Shown: piece after piece, positions 29,448-38,980 of the stretch
Numbering within the stretch: the stretch's first letter is position 1
Layout: each line of letters starts with the position of its first letter
Source of the DNA: Nitrobacter sp. Nb-311A
GTDB taxonomy: Bacteria; Pseudomonadota; Alphaproteobacteria; Rhizobiales; Xanthobacteraceae
Reading direction: 5' to 3'
DNA length: 64,000 bases
Assembly (NCBI RefSeq): GCF_000152905.1
Contig: NZ_CH672420.1
Location: forward strand, 19,970 to 83,969
The notes under the pieces: model-generated
What the model was told of the DNA's origin: nothing
Databases searched by the model: none
What the model saw: the letters and a program-made list of their open reading frames with translations, nothing else
Position numbers and translations under genes: made by a program

Positions 29448-30377
29448 ATGGCCACCTCTTATCCCGTTGACGTCACGTCACACTCGGGAATGGCCGGCGC
29501 AGACAGACCAGTGGTCCGTCACATCGGCCTACCCGACCTGCTCGATGCATTGCGGCTGGGCTGGGAAGACTTCAAGGCTGTCCCCAGCCACGCCATCGTC
29601 CTTTGCGTTATCTATCCCATAATCGGAATTCTGCTGTGGAGAATGGTCCTTGGCTATTCGGTCTTGCCGATGCTGGTTCCGATCGCCGCCGGCTTTGCTC
29701 TCATCGGGCCGTTTGCGGCACTTGGACTTTATGAACTGAGCTATCGCCGCGAACTCGGCATGGAAGCGTCCGCCTGGCACGCATTCCGCGTGTTGCGGGC
29801 GCCATCGTTTGGCTCGATGCTTGGACTGGGCGCGCTGTTGTTTGTTATTTTTGTCGCTTGGGTGGCAACGGCGCACGCGATCTACGTGTCCACCTACGGC
29901 AACACTCCGGCATCGGCAATTCCTGACTTCCTTACGCAGGTCTTCACCACGTCCGAGGGCTGGCGTATGATCATGACCGGCGTCGGCGTCGGATTCCTGT
30001 TCGCAGCCGTTGCCTTGTGCATCAGCTTTGTTTCATTCCCGCTGATGCTTCATCAACACGCCGACATGAGCGATGCGATGCTGACGTCCATGCGCGTGGT
30101 GGCGAAGAATCCAATTGCGGCTGCGGAATGGGGTCTGATCGTCGCTATCCTGCTGACGCTCGGGTCGATTCCCTTCTTCCTCGGTCTCACGATCATCATG
30201 CCGCTGCTCGGTCATGCGACGTGGCATCTCTATCGCAAGGCGATCGAGAGTCCTTTGACGTCGTCAGCGCATGAGCCTCCGGAAACGGAGAAGGAAAAAC
30301 GCTACGCGGCCGATTTCCCGTCCGTCTTGTTCCCGCCTTACGGGCGCAAGCACCGGTTCTTCGATAGTTCGGATTGA
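29448..30377 (+). CDS. DUF2189 family membrane protein
   Basis: A 309-residue inner-membrane protein with about six helices (about 53-75, 77-100, 125-147, 180-205, 232-250, 252-272). The DUF2189 signature includes LPDLLDALRLGWEDFKAVPSHAI, AGFALIGPFAALGLYELSYRRE and the C-terminal GHATWHLYRKAIE. Its charged tail is cytoplasmic. Function is unknown; the family is common in alphaproteobacteria. The start is supported by AAAGGGAG 11 bases upstream. Confidence 0.9.
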   Translation: MATSYPVDVTSHSGMAGADRPVVRHIGLPDLLDALRLGWEDFKAVPSHAIVLCVIYPIIGILLWRMVLGYSVLPMLVPIAAGFALIGPFAALGLYELSYRRELGMEASAWHAFRVLRAPSFGSMLGLGALLFVIFVAWVATAHAIYVSTYGNTPASAIPDFLTQVFTTSEGWRMIMTGVGVGFLFAAVALCISFVSFPLMLHQHADMSDAMLTSMRVVAKNPIAAAEWGLIVAILLTLGSIPFFLGLTIIMPLLGHATWHLYRKAIESPLTSSAHEPPETEKEKRYAADFPSVLFPPYGRKHRFFDSSD

Positions 30378-30652
30378 TGAAAGACGCTCGTTCTCGCAAA
30401 GGCTGTCCCGGTATCAGGAGCTTTGAACTCTCTCTCTGCTAACCGGGACAGCCACGGCGTCTCCAATCCTTCAAGCCCGGTTCCCCGCAAGCGGAGGTCC
30501 GGACTTGAATGCGGATGCGGGTCATCAACCATAGCAAGCGTCGGACCAGCAGGAATCCCGGATTGGGGAGGCGGATCGGAACGAGAATGCCGTCGCCATT
30601 ACTCGCGCTAACGCGTTCCTTTTGACTGAAAAACGCGCTACCCCTCCGTTCC

Positions 30653-32086
30653 ATGACTCACTTTGAACCTTCCCGCGCTACCGTCCATATCATCGGCGCC
30701 GGCCTGGCCGGCTCGGAAGCAGCCTGGCAGGTCGCAGGTCGGGGCGTTCGAGTGATTCTGCACGAAATGCGTCCGCACCGGATGACTGAGGCGCACCGGA
30801 CCAGCGGCCTGGCGGAGCTGGTCTGTTCGAATTCGTTCCGATCCGACGATGCTTCCAACAATGCGGTCGGACTCTTACATGCCGAGATGCGCCGGCTGGA
30901 GTCGCTGATCATGCGTTGCGCCGATACTCATCAGGTTCCGGCAGGCGGCGCGCTCGCAGTGGATCGCGACGGCTTTTCGGCTGCCGTCACCGAAGCTCTC
31001 GAAGATCATCCGCTGATCGAGATTGACCGGGCCGAGATCGACGGCCTGCCGCCCGCTGACTGGAGCAACGTCATCGTCGCCACGGGTCCCCTCACCTCGG
31101 CCCCCCTCGCCGCTGCGATCCGCGCCTTGACCGACGAATCCGCGCTCGCCTTTTTCGACGCGATCGCACCCATCGTCCATCGCGACTCCATCGATATGTC
31201 GAAAGCCTGGTTTCAGTCCCGTTATGACAAGGCTGGTCCTGGCGGCAGCGGCGCCGATTACATCAATTGTCCGCTGACCGAGACGCAGTATCACGCTTTC
31301 GTGGACGCGCTGCTTGAGGGCGAGAAGGTCGACTTCAAAGACTGGGAGACCGATACCCCGTATTTCAACGGCTGCCTACCGATCGAGGTCATGGCTGAAC
31401 GCGGCCGCGAAACTCTGCGCTACGGTCCGATGAAACCGGTGGGTCTTACCAATCCGCACGATCCCACCACCAAGCCCTACGCCGTCGTCCAGTTACGCCA
31501 GGACAACAAGCTGGGAACGCTTTACAATATCGTGGGCTTTCAGACCAAACTGAAGCATAGCGCGCAGACGCGTATCTTCCGCACCATTCCGGGCCTTGAG
31601 AACGCGGAATTCGCCCGCCTCGGCGGTTTGCATCGCAACACATTCCTGAACTCGCCAAAACTCCTCGACAACCGGTTGCGACTGCGTGCCGAGCCGCGGC
31701 TGCGCTTTGCGGGACAGATGACCGGATGCGAAGGTTACGTGGAATCCGCCGCAATCGGCTTGATCGCCGGACTTTATGCCGCGGCTGATGCACGGACCCA
31801 CACGCTTGAAGTCCCGCCGCAGACGACGGCGCTGGGGGCGCTGCTCGGCCACATCACGGGCGGCCACATCGAAACTATTGATGCGGGACCCCGCTCGTTC
31901 CAGCCGATGAACATCAATTTCGGATTGTTTCCGCCGCTCGCCAATCCACCCAACAAGGCGCCTGACGGCACGCGCCTGCGCGGCAACGAAAAGGCAATCG
32001 CAAAAAAGCAGGTAATCTGCGCGCGCGCGCTGTCGGATCTCGATCGCTGGATCGCCGATGCACTTCATCCGGCAGTTGCGGCATAG
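30653..32086 (+). CDS. trmFO: methylenetetrahydrofolate--tRNA-(uracil-5-)-methyltransferase
   Basis: A 477-residue flavoenzyme that makes ribothymidine at tRNA position 54 using methylene-THF. The FAD fold is at the start ([17 protein letters not shown]), the FAD-adduct Cys is in [12 protein letters not shown] (near residue 61), and [44 protein letters not shown] and [11 protein letters not shown] are all intact. It belongs to the GidA-like family but lacks the long GidA C-terminus. The kinase-like gene starts 28 bases downstream. Confidence 0.97.
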   Translation: MTHFEPSRATVHIIGAGLAGSEAAWQVAGRGVRVILHEMRPHRMTEAHRTSGLAELVCSNSFRSDDASNNAVGLLHAEMRRLESLIMRCADTHQVPAGGALAVDRDGFSAAVTEALEDHPLIEIDRAEIDGLPPADWSNVIVATGPLTSAPLAAAIRALTDESALAFFDAIAPIVHRDSIDMSKAWFQSRYDKAGPGGSGADYINCPLTETQYHAFVDALLEGEKVDFKDWETDTPYFNGCLPIEVMAERGRETLRYGPMKPVGLTNPHDPTTKPYAVVQLRQDNKLGTLYNIVGFQTKLKHSAQTRIFRTIPGLENAEFARLGGLHRNTFLNSPKLLDNRLRLRAEPRLRFAGQMTGCEGYVESAAIGLIAGLYAAADARTHTLEVPPQTTALGALLGHITGGHIETIDAGPRSFQPMNINFGLFPPLANPPNKAPDGTRLRGNEKAIAKKQVICARALSDLDRWIADALHPAVAA

Positions 32087-32114
32087 GTTCAACACACCAT
32101 CTCCAGGATCATTC

Positions 32115-33215
32115 ATGCCCCTTCCGACGCAGGATGCAGCATTCCTGTCCACGAGCTGGACCGAAGGAGTCTTGCTGAAGCGCGACGTGTTTTCGACCGT
32201 GGAGCGCGGGCGTCTTCGGATGACGTCCGGCGAGATCAACGCGGTGTTGCGGCGGCTGGATCAGGTGCCCTGGTGGTCATATCCCGTGGCGAGGCATTTG
32301 TTCGAGCGGGAACGCAAGGCGCTGACGCTCGCTCGTGGTCTCGACGTCGGTCCAGAACTTTTGTGGAGCGGGCGCAGCGCATTGGTGCGAGGCTTCATCG
32401 ATGGTGTGGCGCTGCATCTCGCCAGGCCCCATGGCGACCTATCCTATTTTCGGTCAGCCAAGGCAGCGCTTCGCAAGCTGCATCGCGCGGGCATCTGCCA
32501 CAACGATCTTGCCAAGGAACAGAACTGGCTGCGCGGCAGCGACGGCAATGCCTACCTGACGGACTTCCAACTCGCCGCGTGCTTCAAACGGCGATCGCGT
32601 CTGTTTCGTATCGCAGCTTACGAAGACCTGCGGCATCTTCTCAAACACAAGCGCACTTATGCGTCCGACGCCCTGACGCCACGCGAGCGCAAGTTACTTG
32701 AGCGCAAGTCGGTCATCGCGCGCGCGTGGCTGATGACCGGCAAGAAAGTCTACAAGGCCATCACGCGCGGCCTGTTCAATTTCACCGACCGCGAAGGTGG
32801 CGGCCGACGTCTCGTCAACGACGCTCCTGTTCTGATCGCGCGCATCAGGGAGAATCCTGCGGTACGTGATGCCGCCATCGTTGCCTTCGCGGACCGCCGC
32901 AGCGGCGTCGGACTTTACGCCTTTGTCGAGGCAGATCTGCCCGGACTCGAAGCGCGGTTACGCTCCATTCTCGCCGCTGCAAACGAGCCGAAGCCTCCCG
33001 AGCACATCCAGGTCATTCCGCGTCTTCCACGAGGCGCCGACGGCAAGGTGCGCACTGAGATCCTGCAACTCATCGCCATGAATCAGATCGATCTGATTGA
33101 GCCATTGATCACAAGTCCGGAAGACCGTGAATTCTTCCGCGATACCCTGGGTAGCCGGAAAAATCTTCGAGACCGCTTCAATTTTGAATCGCGCGATCAG
33201 GCGCTGCCTTCCTGA
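32115..33215 (+). CDS. RIO-like kinase fused to acyl-adenylate-enzyme C-terminal domain
   Basis: A 366-residue protein with two parts. Residues about 20-200 are a minimal protein-kinase-like fold: catalytic loop GICHNDLAKEQN (Asp near 131), metal-site YLTDFQ (near 149) in place of DFG. Residues about 235-325 match the mobile C-terminal subdomain of acyl-CoA synthetases: NPAVRDAAIVAF, YAFVEADL, PEHIQVIPRLPRGADGKVR with the catalytic-type Lys. The large adenylating domain is absent. Start MPLPTQ is chosen; the frame extends 19 codons back into trmFO. The substrate is unknown; lipid or acyl-related phosphorylation is a guess. Confidence 0.75.
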   Translation: MPLPTQDAAFLSTSWTEGVLLKRDVFSTVERGRLRMTSGEINAVLRRLDQVPWWSYPVARHLFERERKALTLARGLDVGPELLWSGRSALVRGFIDGVALHLARPHGDLSYFRSAKAALRKLHRAGICHNDLAKEQNWLRGSDGNAYLTDFQLAACFKRRSRLFRIAAYEDLRHLLKHKRTYASDALTPRERKLLERKSVIARAWLMTGKKVYKAITRGLFNFTDREGGGRRLVNDAPVLIARIRENPAVRDAAIVAFADRRSGVGLYAFVEADLPGLEARLRSILAAANEPKPPEHIQVIPRLPRGADGKVRTEILQLIAMNQIDLIEPLITSPEDREFFRDTLGSRKNLRDRFNFESRDQALPS

Positions 33216-33220
33216 CCCGT

Positions 33221-34078
33221 TCAAACGCTAAACGGCCGAGTGCGCGATGCCCGCCACATCGTCCACAGGATACGCAGCCGCGATACGGGCCGCGGCACAA
33301 AGGGATTGATGTCAGTGTCGCCAGCGTTCAATGCGCGACGCACAAGCGCGAGCGGAAGATAGACACCGCGGGACTGCGGCGGCAGGTCGGGTAGCAGACC
33401 GAACGCCACCTCCAGATGCGATCGCGCTTCATCGGCCAGTCCGCCAATTGCAGCGCGAACTGAAGACGTGTCCTGCCCCGCGAACACCTGTTCCAGATCG
33501 GCGCTGTGCTGCTCCAGCAACTGCAGCGGCACATACGATTGCCGCCGCGAAGCATCGAAACCGAACTTAGCGATAGTTTGAGCGATGCCGGCCGCGAGAC
33601 CCGCGTGTCGCGCCAGATGATCCGTTTCTTCCGATCGCTGTCCGACCACGCGCGAGGCAAGCGAAAACAGCGCGCACGATGTATCGCCGAGATATCGTTC
33701 AAACGCTGCCATGTCCGGCATCGGATCGTTGTAAAGATCGAACTGATGCGCCTCGATCAGTCGTGACAACAGCTCGACCGGCAGACCATGCTCCTGGATC
33801 GCGAGCAAAAGTTCTGCCGCGACCGGATTACCTTCAACGCCGCCGCGCCCGGCGCCGTCGATCATATCGATCCACCATTGCAAGCGGATTTCGCCCGGCA
33901 ACGGCTGGGTGATCTGCTCTCGTATCCTGACGATCTCCACGTTGAAAGCATAAAGCGCCAGCAGCGCACGGCGGAATCGGAGCGGTGCGAACAAAGTCGT
34001 TGCATAGTTGGCAAAGTCGTGGGTGCGCACCAGTTCCGCGCAGAACGCAGCGGACGTGTTCTCCTTGGTACCGTTCAT
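33221..34078 (-). CDS. squalene/phytoene-synthase-like protein (NDUFAF6 type)
   Basis: A 285-residue helical protein of the squalene/phytoene synthase superfamily. The first aspartate-rich motif is replaced by NVEIVRIRE and the second appears as FDLYNDPMPD, as in NDUFAF6, the non-catalytic member needed for mitochondrial complex I assembly. Loss of the first Asp cluster argues against prenyl condensation. An NDUFAF3-like gene lies upstream on the same strand, which supports the complex I role. The start MNGTKENTSAAFC is chosen over one 10 codons earlier. It converges on the kinase gene, 5 bases away. Confidence 0.82.
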   Translation of the reverse strand: MNGTKENTSAAFCAELVRTHDFANYATTLFAPLRFRRALLALYAFNVEIVRIREQITQPLPGEIRLQWWIDMIDGAGRGGVEGNPVAAELLLAIQEHGLPVELLSRLIEAHQFDLYNDPMPDMAAFERYLGDTSCALFSLASRVVGQRSEETDHLARHAGLAAGIAQTIAKFGFDASRRQSYVPLQLLEQHSADLEQVFAGQDTSSVRAAIGGLADEARSHLEVAFGLLPDLPPQSRGVYLPLALVRRALNAGDTDINPFVPRPVSRLRILWTMWRASRTRPFSV

Positions 34079-34171
34079 GACACCGCGATCACGCGCCCCA
34101 TGGAGCATATAGACATAGCGCTTACCACCGTACGGCGATGAGCCAGGTCAGCCAGTGCCGATGATGAGGCA

Positions 34172-34245
34172 ATCATGGAACGGCTATCAGCGCCGTCAGG
34201 CGCTGCCTCGACCTCGCGTTTATCATGGTACGGCTATCAGCGCCG
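34172..34245. repeat. 50-bp tandem duplication at the end of the NDUFAF3-like gene
   Basis: ATCATGG-A/T-ACGGCTATCAGCGCCG occurs at 34172-34195 and again at 34222-34245, with one mismatch in 24 bases and a period of 50. The second copy is the gene's own 3' end (codons ALIAVP and stop); the first is an extra copy just downstream. Confidence 0.8.
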
Positions 34246-34609
34246 CCGCGACCCTGCGCCGCTCTCCCAGCATGATGTTGTAAGTCCGGATCGCCGGCCC
34301 CGTGAGCATGGTGTCCACTCCGATGTTAACGCGGCGCAGGGCGGCGCGCAGCTCGGGGGGAACGGGCCAGACGTCTGTTCCTGTACCGATCAGCAACGTA
34401 TCAATGTCAGCTGACCCCTTGAACACGCGCGCCAGCGCATGACGATCGATGTCCTCCGCCCGCGTAATGGGCCACGCCCAGACGCCGTCCGGGAGGCAAA
34501 GCAGGGAACCGCGATGCGACATGGTATCGAAGCGAAAGCCACCGTTGCCATAGGCCTCGATTACGGCCGGCCGCGGAAGATGCGGCGCGTCCGGCGGGTC
34601 GGCACTCAC
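34223..34609 (-). CDS. Mth938-like (NDUFAF3-type) protein
   Basis: A 128-residue protein of the Mth938/DUF498 fold. AYGNGGFRFDTMSHRGSLLCLPDGVWAW, DIDTLLIGTGTDVWPVP and GVDTMLTGPAIRTYNIMLGERRRVAAALI fit the family, whose mitochondrial member NDUFAF3 is a complex I assembly factor. It overlaps the secF stop by ATGA, so it is translationally coupled to the Sec operon; this placement is common in alphaproteobacteria. The NDUFAF6-like gene follows. Confidence 0.9.
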   Translation of the reverse strand: MSADPPDAPHLPRPAVIEAYGNGGFRFDTMSHRGSLLCLPDGVWAWPITRAEDIDRHALARVFKGSADIDTLLIGTGTDVWPVPPELRAALRRVNIGVDTMLTGPAIRTYNIMLGERRRVAAALIAVP

Positions 34610-35646
34610 AGCTTGGCTAACTTCTGCGGCTTGGCTGGCTTCTGCGGTTTGGCCGGCTTTTCCTCAACCTCGGCGCGGTTCTCGCCGACGCCCAGATAGA
34701 TCAAAATCGGGGCCGCGATAAAGATCGAGGTGTAGGTGCCGACCAGCACGACGCCGAACGTCATCACCGCAGTGAAGCTGTGTATAGCCGGTCCGCCGAA
34801 CAGCAGCAAAGCGAGCAGCGCGAGGGTCACCGTGGCGTGAGTGATGATCGAGCGCGAAAGCGTCGAATTGATCGATTCATTGAGCAGGTCGGGCATCGGC
34901 ATTTTCTTGTAGCGCCGCAGCATCTCGCGGATTCGGTCATAAATGACGACGGTGTCGTTGAGCGAGTAGCCGAGAATGGTGAGAAGCGCCGCAATACTGG
35001 TGAGATCGAAGTCGACCTGCGAAATCGACATGAAGCCGATGGTCAGCACGATGTCATGGACGTTTGCGACCATGGCGCCGAGCGCGAACTGCCACTCGAA
35101 CCGGAACCAGAGATACATCAGAATGCCGAGGATCGCCAGCATCAGTCCGACCATGCCGTAAGCAAGGAGTTCGCCAGACACGCGCGGTCCGACGACCTCG
35201 ACCCGGCGGTAGTTGACGCTATCGCCCAGCGCGCCGCGCACCTTCTGCACCGCCGCCTGCTGCGCGGCGTCTCCGCCCGGCTGCTCGGCAACGCGGATCA
35301 GCACCTCGGTCGGCCCGCCGAACTGTTGAAGCTGAACCTCGCCCAGATCGAGCTTGCTCAGCGTCGTGCGCATGCTTGCGATGTCAGCCTCGCCCGACTT
35401 GGCCTGCACCTCGAGCAGCGTACCGCCCTTGAAGTCGATGCCGAAGTTCAAGCCGTGTGTGAAGAACAATGCGATCGCGACGATCGAAAGCACGGCGGAA
35501 ATCGGAAAGCTGATGCGGCGGAATCGTGTGAAATCGAAATGCGTGTCATCCGGAACGATCCGCAACGAAGGCAGCAAGCCGAAACAACTGACGATGGTCA
35601 GTACGACGATGAGGGCACCGAGCCCGAGTAAAATCCATTGGGTCAC
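34606..35646 (-). CDS. secF: protein translocase subunit SecF
   Basis: A 346-residue inner-membrane protein with six helices and a periplasmic domain. With SecD it uses the proton gradient to pull exported proteins through SecYEG. The FDFTRFRRISFPIS start, HGLNFGIDFKGGTLLEVQ, SLNDTVVIYDRIREMLRR and NSTLSRSIITHATVTLALLALLLFGG are all typical. Start is a GTG (VTQWILLGLG), 16 bases after secD. The C-terminal tail carries a KPQKPAKPQK repeat. yajC-secD-secF-NDUFAF3-like form one operon. Confidence 0.96.
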   Translation of the reverse strand: MTQWILLGLGALIVVLTIVSCFGLLPSLRIVPDDTHFDFTRFRRISFPISAVLSIVAIALFFTHGLNFGIDFKGGTLLEVQAKSGEADIASMRTTLSKLDLGEVQLQQFGGPTEVLIRVAEQPGGDAAQQAAVQKVRGALGDSVNYRRVEVVGPRVSGELLAYGMVGLMLAILGILMYLWFRFEWQFALGAMVANVHDIVLTIGFMSISQVDFDLTSIAALLTILGYSLNDTVVIYDRIREMLRRYKKMPMPDLLNESINSTLSRSIITHATVTLALLALLLFGGPAIHSFTAVMTFGVVLVGTYTSIFIAAPILIYLGVGENRAEVEEKPAKPQKPAKPQKLAKL

Positions 35647-35662
35647 AGCCGGCTCCGCATCA

Positions 35663-37264
35663 TCAGATCGGCACGGTTTGCGGCCGCTTCCAGCGCACCC
35701 AGGTCGCAACGATCAGCCGGGTCACCTCGAATGCAGTAAACACCGTCGTCATGATGCCGATGCCGAGCGTTACGGCGAAGCCGCGCACCGGGCCGGTGCC
35801 GATGTAAAACAGCACGGCGGCAGCGATGAACGTCGTGATGTTGGAATCCAGAATTGTCGCCAGCGCCCGCTTGAAGCCGGCGTCGATGGCCGAAATGGCG
35901 GTGCGACCGGCGCGGATTTCTTCACGGATGCGTTCATAGATCAGCACGTTGGAATCGACCGCGATGCCTACCGTCAGCACGATGCCGGCGATGCCCGGCA
36001 GCGTCAGTGTTGCGTTCAGCAACGATAACACGCCGAAGATCATGGCGACGTTGATGGCGACGGCGATGTTGGCAAACACTCCGAATAGCCGATAGGTCAG
36101 CAGCATAAACAGGATCACCATGATCGATCCGACATAGGCTGCGAGTTCGCCTTTTTCGATAGAATCCTGCCCGAGTCCGGGGCCGACGGTTCGCTCCTCA
36201 ATGATTGTCAGCGGCGCCGGCAATGCGCCGGCACGCAGCAGGATGGCAAGATCGTTGGCCTCCTGCACCGTGAAATTTCCGGAAATCTGACCAGAGCCGC
36301 CGGTGATCGGCTCGCGGATGACCGGCGCCGAAATCACCTCATTGTCGAGGATGATGGCGAACGGCTGTCCGACGTTTTCGGTCGTCGCCTGCGCGAATTT
36401 TCGTGCGCCGTTGCTGTTGAAGCGGAAAGTTACGATCGGCTCGCTGGTGCGCGAATCGAACCCTGGCTGAGCGTCAGTCAGATCGCCGCCGGAGACAAGC
36501 ACCTGCTTCCTGACGACGTACGGCGTCTTGGGCGCCTGCGAACTCATCAGCACCTCGGAATCGGCAGGCACCTGACCCTGCGCGGCCTGATCAGGAGAGA
36601 CACTGGAATCGACCATGCGGAAGTCCATCTTGGCGGTCTTGCCGAGAATTTCCTTCAGCCGTGTCGGATCCTGCAATCCCGGCACCTGCACCAGAATGCG
36701 GTCGGCGCCCTGACGCTGAATCAGAGGCTCGACGGTGCCGAGTTCGTTGACGCGCCTCTCGATGATCTGAATCGACTGTTCGACCGACTGGCGGATGCGG
36801 TCGGTGACAGCCGTCTGCGGCACGGCCATGCGAACCAGCCCGCCGTCCGCGCTGCTAACCTCAAGGCTACGCTGGCCGCTGGAGCCGAGCAGACCTCCAA
36901 GCGGCTGCGATAATTCACGCAACTTACCGAGCGCGGTCTGGAATTCCTCCTCCTTGCTGATGCGGACCTCGACCGCGCCGTTCTTTATGGCAAGACCGGT
37001 ATAGGCGATCCGGGCGTCGCGCAGCGTCTTGCGGGCGTCGTCGCGAACCTGATCAAGTTTCTCCTTTTTGACGTAGTTGGAATCGACCTCAAGCAGGAGA
37101 TACGAACCGCCCTGAAGATCAAGTCCGAGCACGAGGTGACGCTGCGCCCATTTCGGCCATGTCTTGACCTGTGCCTCGGGAAAGAAGTTCGGCACGGCGC
37201 ACAGGCAGATCGCGAGGGCGGTCACGATGATCGCCAGCGCCTTCCACCGCGTAAAATACAACAT
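35663..37264 (-). CDS. secD: protein translocase subunit SecD
   Basis: A 533-residue partner of SecF. An N-terminal helix with LYFTRWKALAIIV is followed by HLVLGLDLQGGSYLLLEVD (the conserved D1 motif), a large periplasmic head with RVNELGTVEPLIQRQGADRILVQVPG, and the C-terminal six-helix unit with LTVGIAVDSNVLIYERIREE and GFKRALATILDSNITTFIAA. All features are intact. It starts 43 bases after yajC. Confidence 0.97.
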   Translation of the reverse strand: MLYFTRWKALAIIVTALAICLCAVPNFFPEAQVKTWPKWAQRHLVLGLDLQGGSYLLLEVDSNYVKKEKLDQVRDDARKTLRDARIAYTGLAIKNGAVEVRISKEEEFQTALGKLRELSQPLGGLLGSSGQRSLEVSSADGGLVRMAVPQTAVTDRIRQSVEQSIQIIERRVNELGTVEPLIQRQGADRILVQVPGLQDPTRLKEILGKTAKMDFRMVDSSVSPDQAAQGQVPADSEVLMSSQAPKTPYVVRKQVLVSGGDLTDAQPGFDSRTSEPIVTFRFNSNGARKFAQATTENVGQPFAIILDNEVISAPVIREPITGGSGQISGNFTVQEANDLAILLRAGALPAPLTIIEERTVGPGLGQDSIEKGELAAYVGSIMVILFMLLTYRLFGVFANIAVAINVAMIFGVLSLLNATLTLPGIAGIVLTVGIAVDSNVLIYERIREEIRAGRTAISAIDAGFKRALATILDSNITTFIAAAVLFYIGTGPVRGFAVTLGIGIMTTVFTAFEVTRLIVATWVRWKRPQTVPI

Positions 37265-37307
37265 CGAGGTAACTCGTCAGATTCGAGGAATGATCGTCAG
37301 GGATCAC

Positions 37308-37694
37308 CTAACTCGCTGCAGTGTCGCCCTTGGAGTTATCTCCTTTAGCGGCGCTCTTTGCCGATTCACCTTTTGTCGGCTCGCCCTTAACTCGGACGAT
37401 CGAAATCATTTGTCGCATCTGTCGCACCCGGACGCCGTCCGCGATCTCGAGCTCGATCTGGTCTTCATCCACCACTTTGGTGACCTTTCCGACGAGACCG
37501 CTTGTCGTGATGACGGTGTCACCACGGCGGATATTCTTCACCAGTTCGTTGTGCTCTTTGACCTTCTTCTGCTGCGGCCGGATGATCAGGAAATACATGA
37601 TGATGAAGATCAGCGCGAACGGCAGCAGCGACATCAACAAGTTGTTGGTGTCGCTGGCGCCGGCGGCCTGAGCAAAGGCGGGGGTAATGAGCAT
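37308..37694 (-). CDS. yajC: preprotein translocase subunit YajC
   Basis: A 128-residue single-helix membrane protein of the SecDF-YajC complex. The helix (about 20-42) ends in FLIIRPQQKKVKEH, the family hallmark, followed by IRRGDTVITTSGLVGKVTKV. An unusually Lys/Ser/Gly-rich tail (KGESAKSAAKGDNSKGD) closes the protein. The start giving MLITPAFAQA is chosen over one 12 codons upstream. It leads the yajC-secD-secF operon. Confidence 0.96.
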   Translation of the reverse strand: MLITPAFAQAAGASDTNNLLMSLLPFALIFIIMYFLIIRPQQKKVKEHNELVKNIRRGDTVITTSGLVGKVTKVVDEDQIELEIADGVRVRQMRQMISIVRVKGEPTKGESAKSAAKGDNSKGDTAAS

Positions 37695-37881
37695 TCGGGC
37701 TATTCCTTGGGAGCAAACCGGCACGAGCACAGATTCGGACCGATCAAGGGCAAATTCGCGCGGACTATAACGGCCACGGTCTCAATTGCAACGGCACCAG
37801 ACCCTTGATCGAGCCTCATTATTCCCCTGCTTGCGGGAGCAAGGTCACCCCGCTAAGGGTGCACGCTCAGGAAAGGCAAAG

Positions 37882-38856
37882 ATGGCAAAAAAGTCGCGGA
37901 AAACTGGCCCTCGAAAGACCCCTCCCAAAGCACGCACCGGCCATCGGGGCGGCGTGACAAAAGGTCCAGAGGCCGCCGTGGCGTCCAAGGCCGCAGATCG
38001 AATCGCCCGCGCTCTCGAAGTGATCGCAGCCGCCATGACCGCCGCCGATGAACGGACCGACAGCCACGTTGTAATGACGCGCGCGGATGCATTCATCTGG
38101 CATCCTGACGGACGATTGATGCCGGTTTCGCAAGTCAGCCGCGTCGATCTCGGCCTGCTCAAGGGCATCGACCGGATGCGCGATATTTTGATGGAGAATA
38201 CTGTCCGCTTTGCCAAGGGTTTGCCTGCAAACAACGCCCTGCTCTGGGGAGCGCGCGGCATGGGTAAATCGTCGCTGGTGAAGGCGGCGCATGCCGCTGT
38301 AAACGCCGAGGTCGGTGGGCAGCTCAAGCTGATCGAAATTCACCGCGAGGACATCGAGAGCCTGCCGGGCCTGATGGAACTGCTTCGCTCGTCCGAATTT
38401 CGTTTCATCGTATTTTGCGACGACCTGTCGTTCGACGGCAACGATGCCTCCTACAAATCGCTGAAGGCGGTGCTCGAAGGTGGCATTGAGGGACGCCCCG
38501 ACAACGTCATCCTGTACGCGACGTCGAACCGCCGCCATCTGCTGGCGCGCGACATGATCGAGAACGAACGATCGACCGCGATCAACCCCGGCGAAGCCGT
38601 CGAGGAAAAGGTCTCACTGTCCGACCGCTTCGGCCTCTGGCTTGGCTTTCATCGCTGTAGCCAGGACGAATATCTCGCGATGGTGCGCGGCTATTGCTCA
38701 TATTTCGGCATCAGGCTCGATGACGCCGAGCTTGAACGGGAAGCGCTGGAATGGTCGACCACGCGCGGTTCACGTTCCGGCCGCGTCGCCTGGCAGTTCA
38801 CCCAGGAACTCGCGGGTCGGCTCGGCGTGAAGCTGGCGCAGCAACCCCGCCTCTGA
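37882..38856 (+). CDS. DUF815 family AAA-type ATPase
   Basis: A 324-residue cytoplasmic ATPase. A basic N-terminus (MAKKSRKTGPRKTPP) precedes the P-loop LLWGARGMGKSSLVKA (near 120), Walker B FCDDLSFD, the sensor stretch LYATSNRRHLL and an arginine-rich region EKVSLSDRFGLWLGFHRC. The family is widely conserved; no biochemical role is established. It diverges from yajC. A hairpin overlaps its stop codon. Confidence 0.9.
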   Translation: MAKKSRKTGPRKTPPKARTGHRGGVTKGPEAAVASKAADRIARALEVIAAAMTAADERTDSHVVMTRADAFIWHPDGRLMPVSQVSRVDLGLLKGIDRMRDILMENTVRFAKGLPANNALLWGARGMGKSSLVKAAHAAVNAEVGGQLKLIEIHREDIESLPGLMELLRSSEFRFIVFCDDLSFDGNDASYKSLKAVLEGGIEGRPDNVILYATSNRRHLLARDMIENERSTAINPGEAVEEKVSLSDRFGLWLGFHRCSQDEYLAMVRGYCSYFGIRLDDAELEREALEWSTTRGSRSGRVAWQFTQELAGRLGVKLAQQPRL

Positions 38857-38930
38857 TCGAATCAGAAGCGGGGCTCTATGATTTTGACGTGTTTTCTTGA
38901 CGCGATCCGGTGTCCGCCGCGCTCGAAACG
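38845..38930. repeat. terminator-like hairpin joined to an interspersed element
   Basis: CCCCGC-c-TCTGAT pairs with ATCAGA-a-GCGGGG (38845-38873), enclosing the DUF815 stop codon. It is followed by GACGTGTTTTCTTGACGCG and CGCTCGAAACG, a diverged inverted copy of the element seen at 42.9 kb, where the same hairpin sequence (GAGCCCCGCTTCT) also appears. It probably ends the DUF815 transcript. Confidence 0.65.
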
Positions 38931-38980
38931 CTGGAAGTTGGCGGCGGAGCGGTCGGTAGCGACTTGCGGACGCCGTGAGG

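Noticed and set aside
33221..34078. Phytoene or squalene synthase for hopanoid/carotenoid synthesis
   Set aside because: The first Asp-rich motif is lost and the DLYNDPMP pattern fits the NDUFAF6-type, non-catalytic branch.
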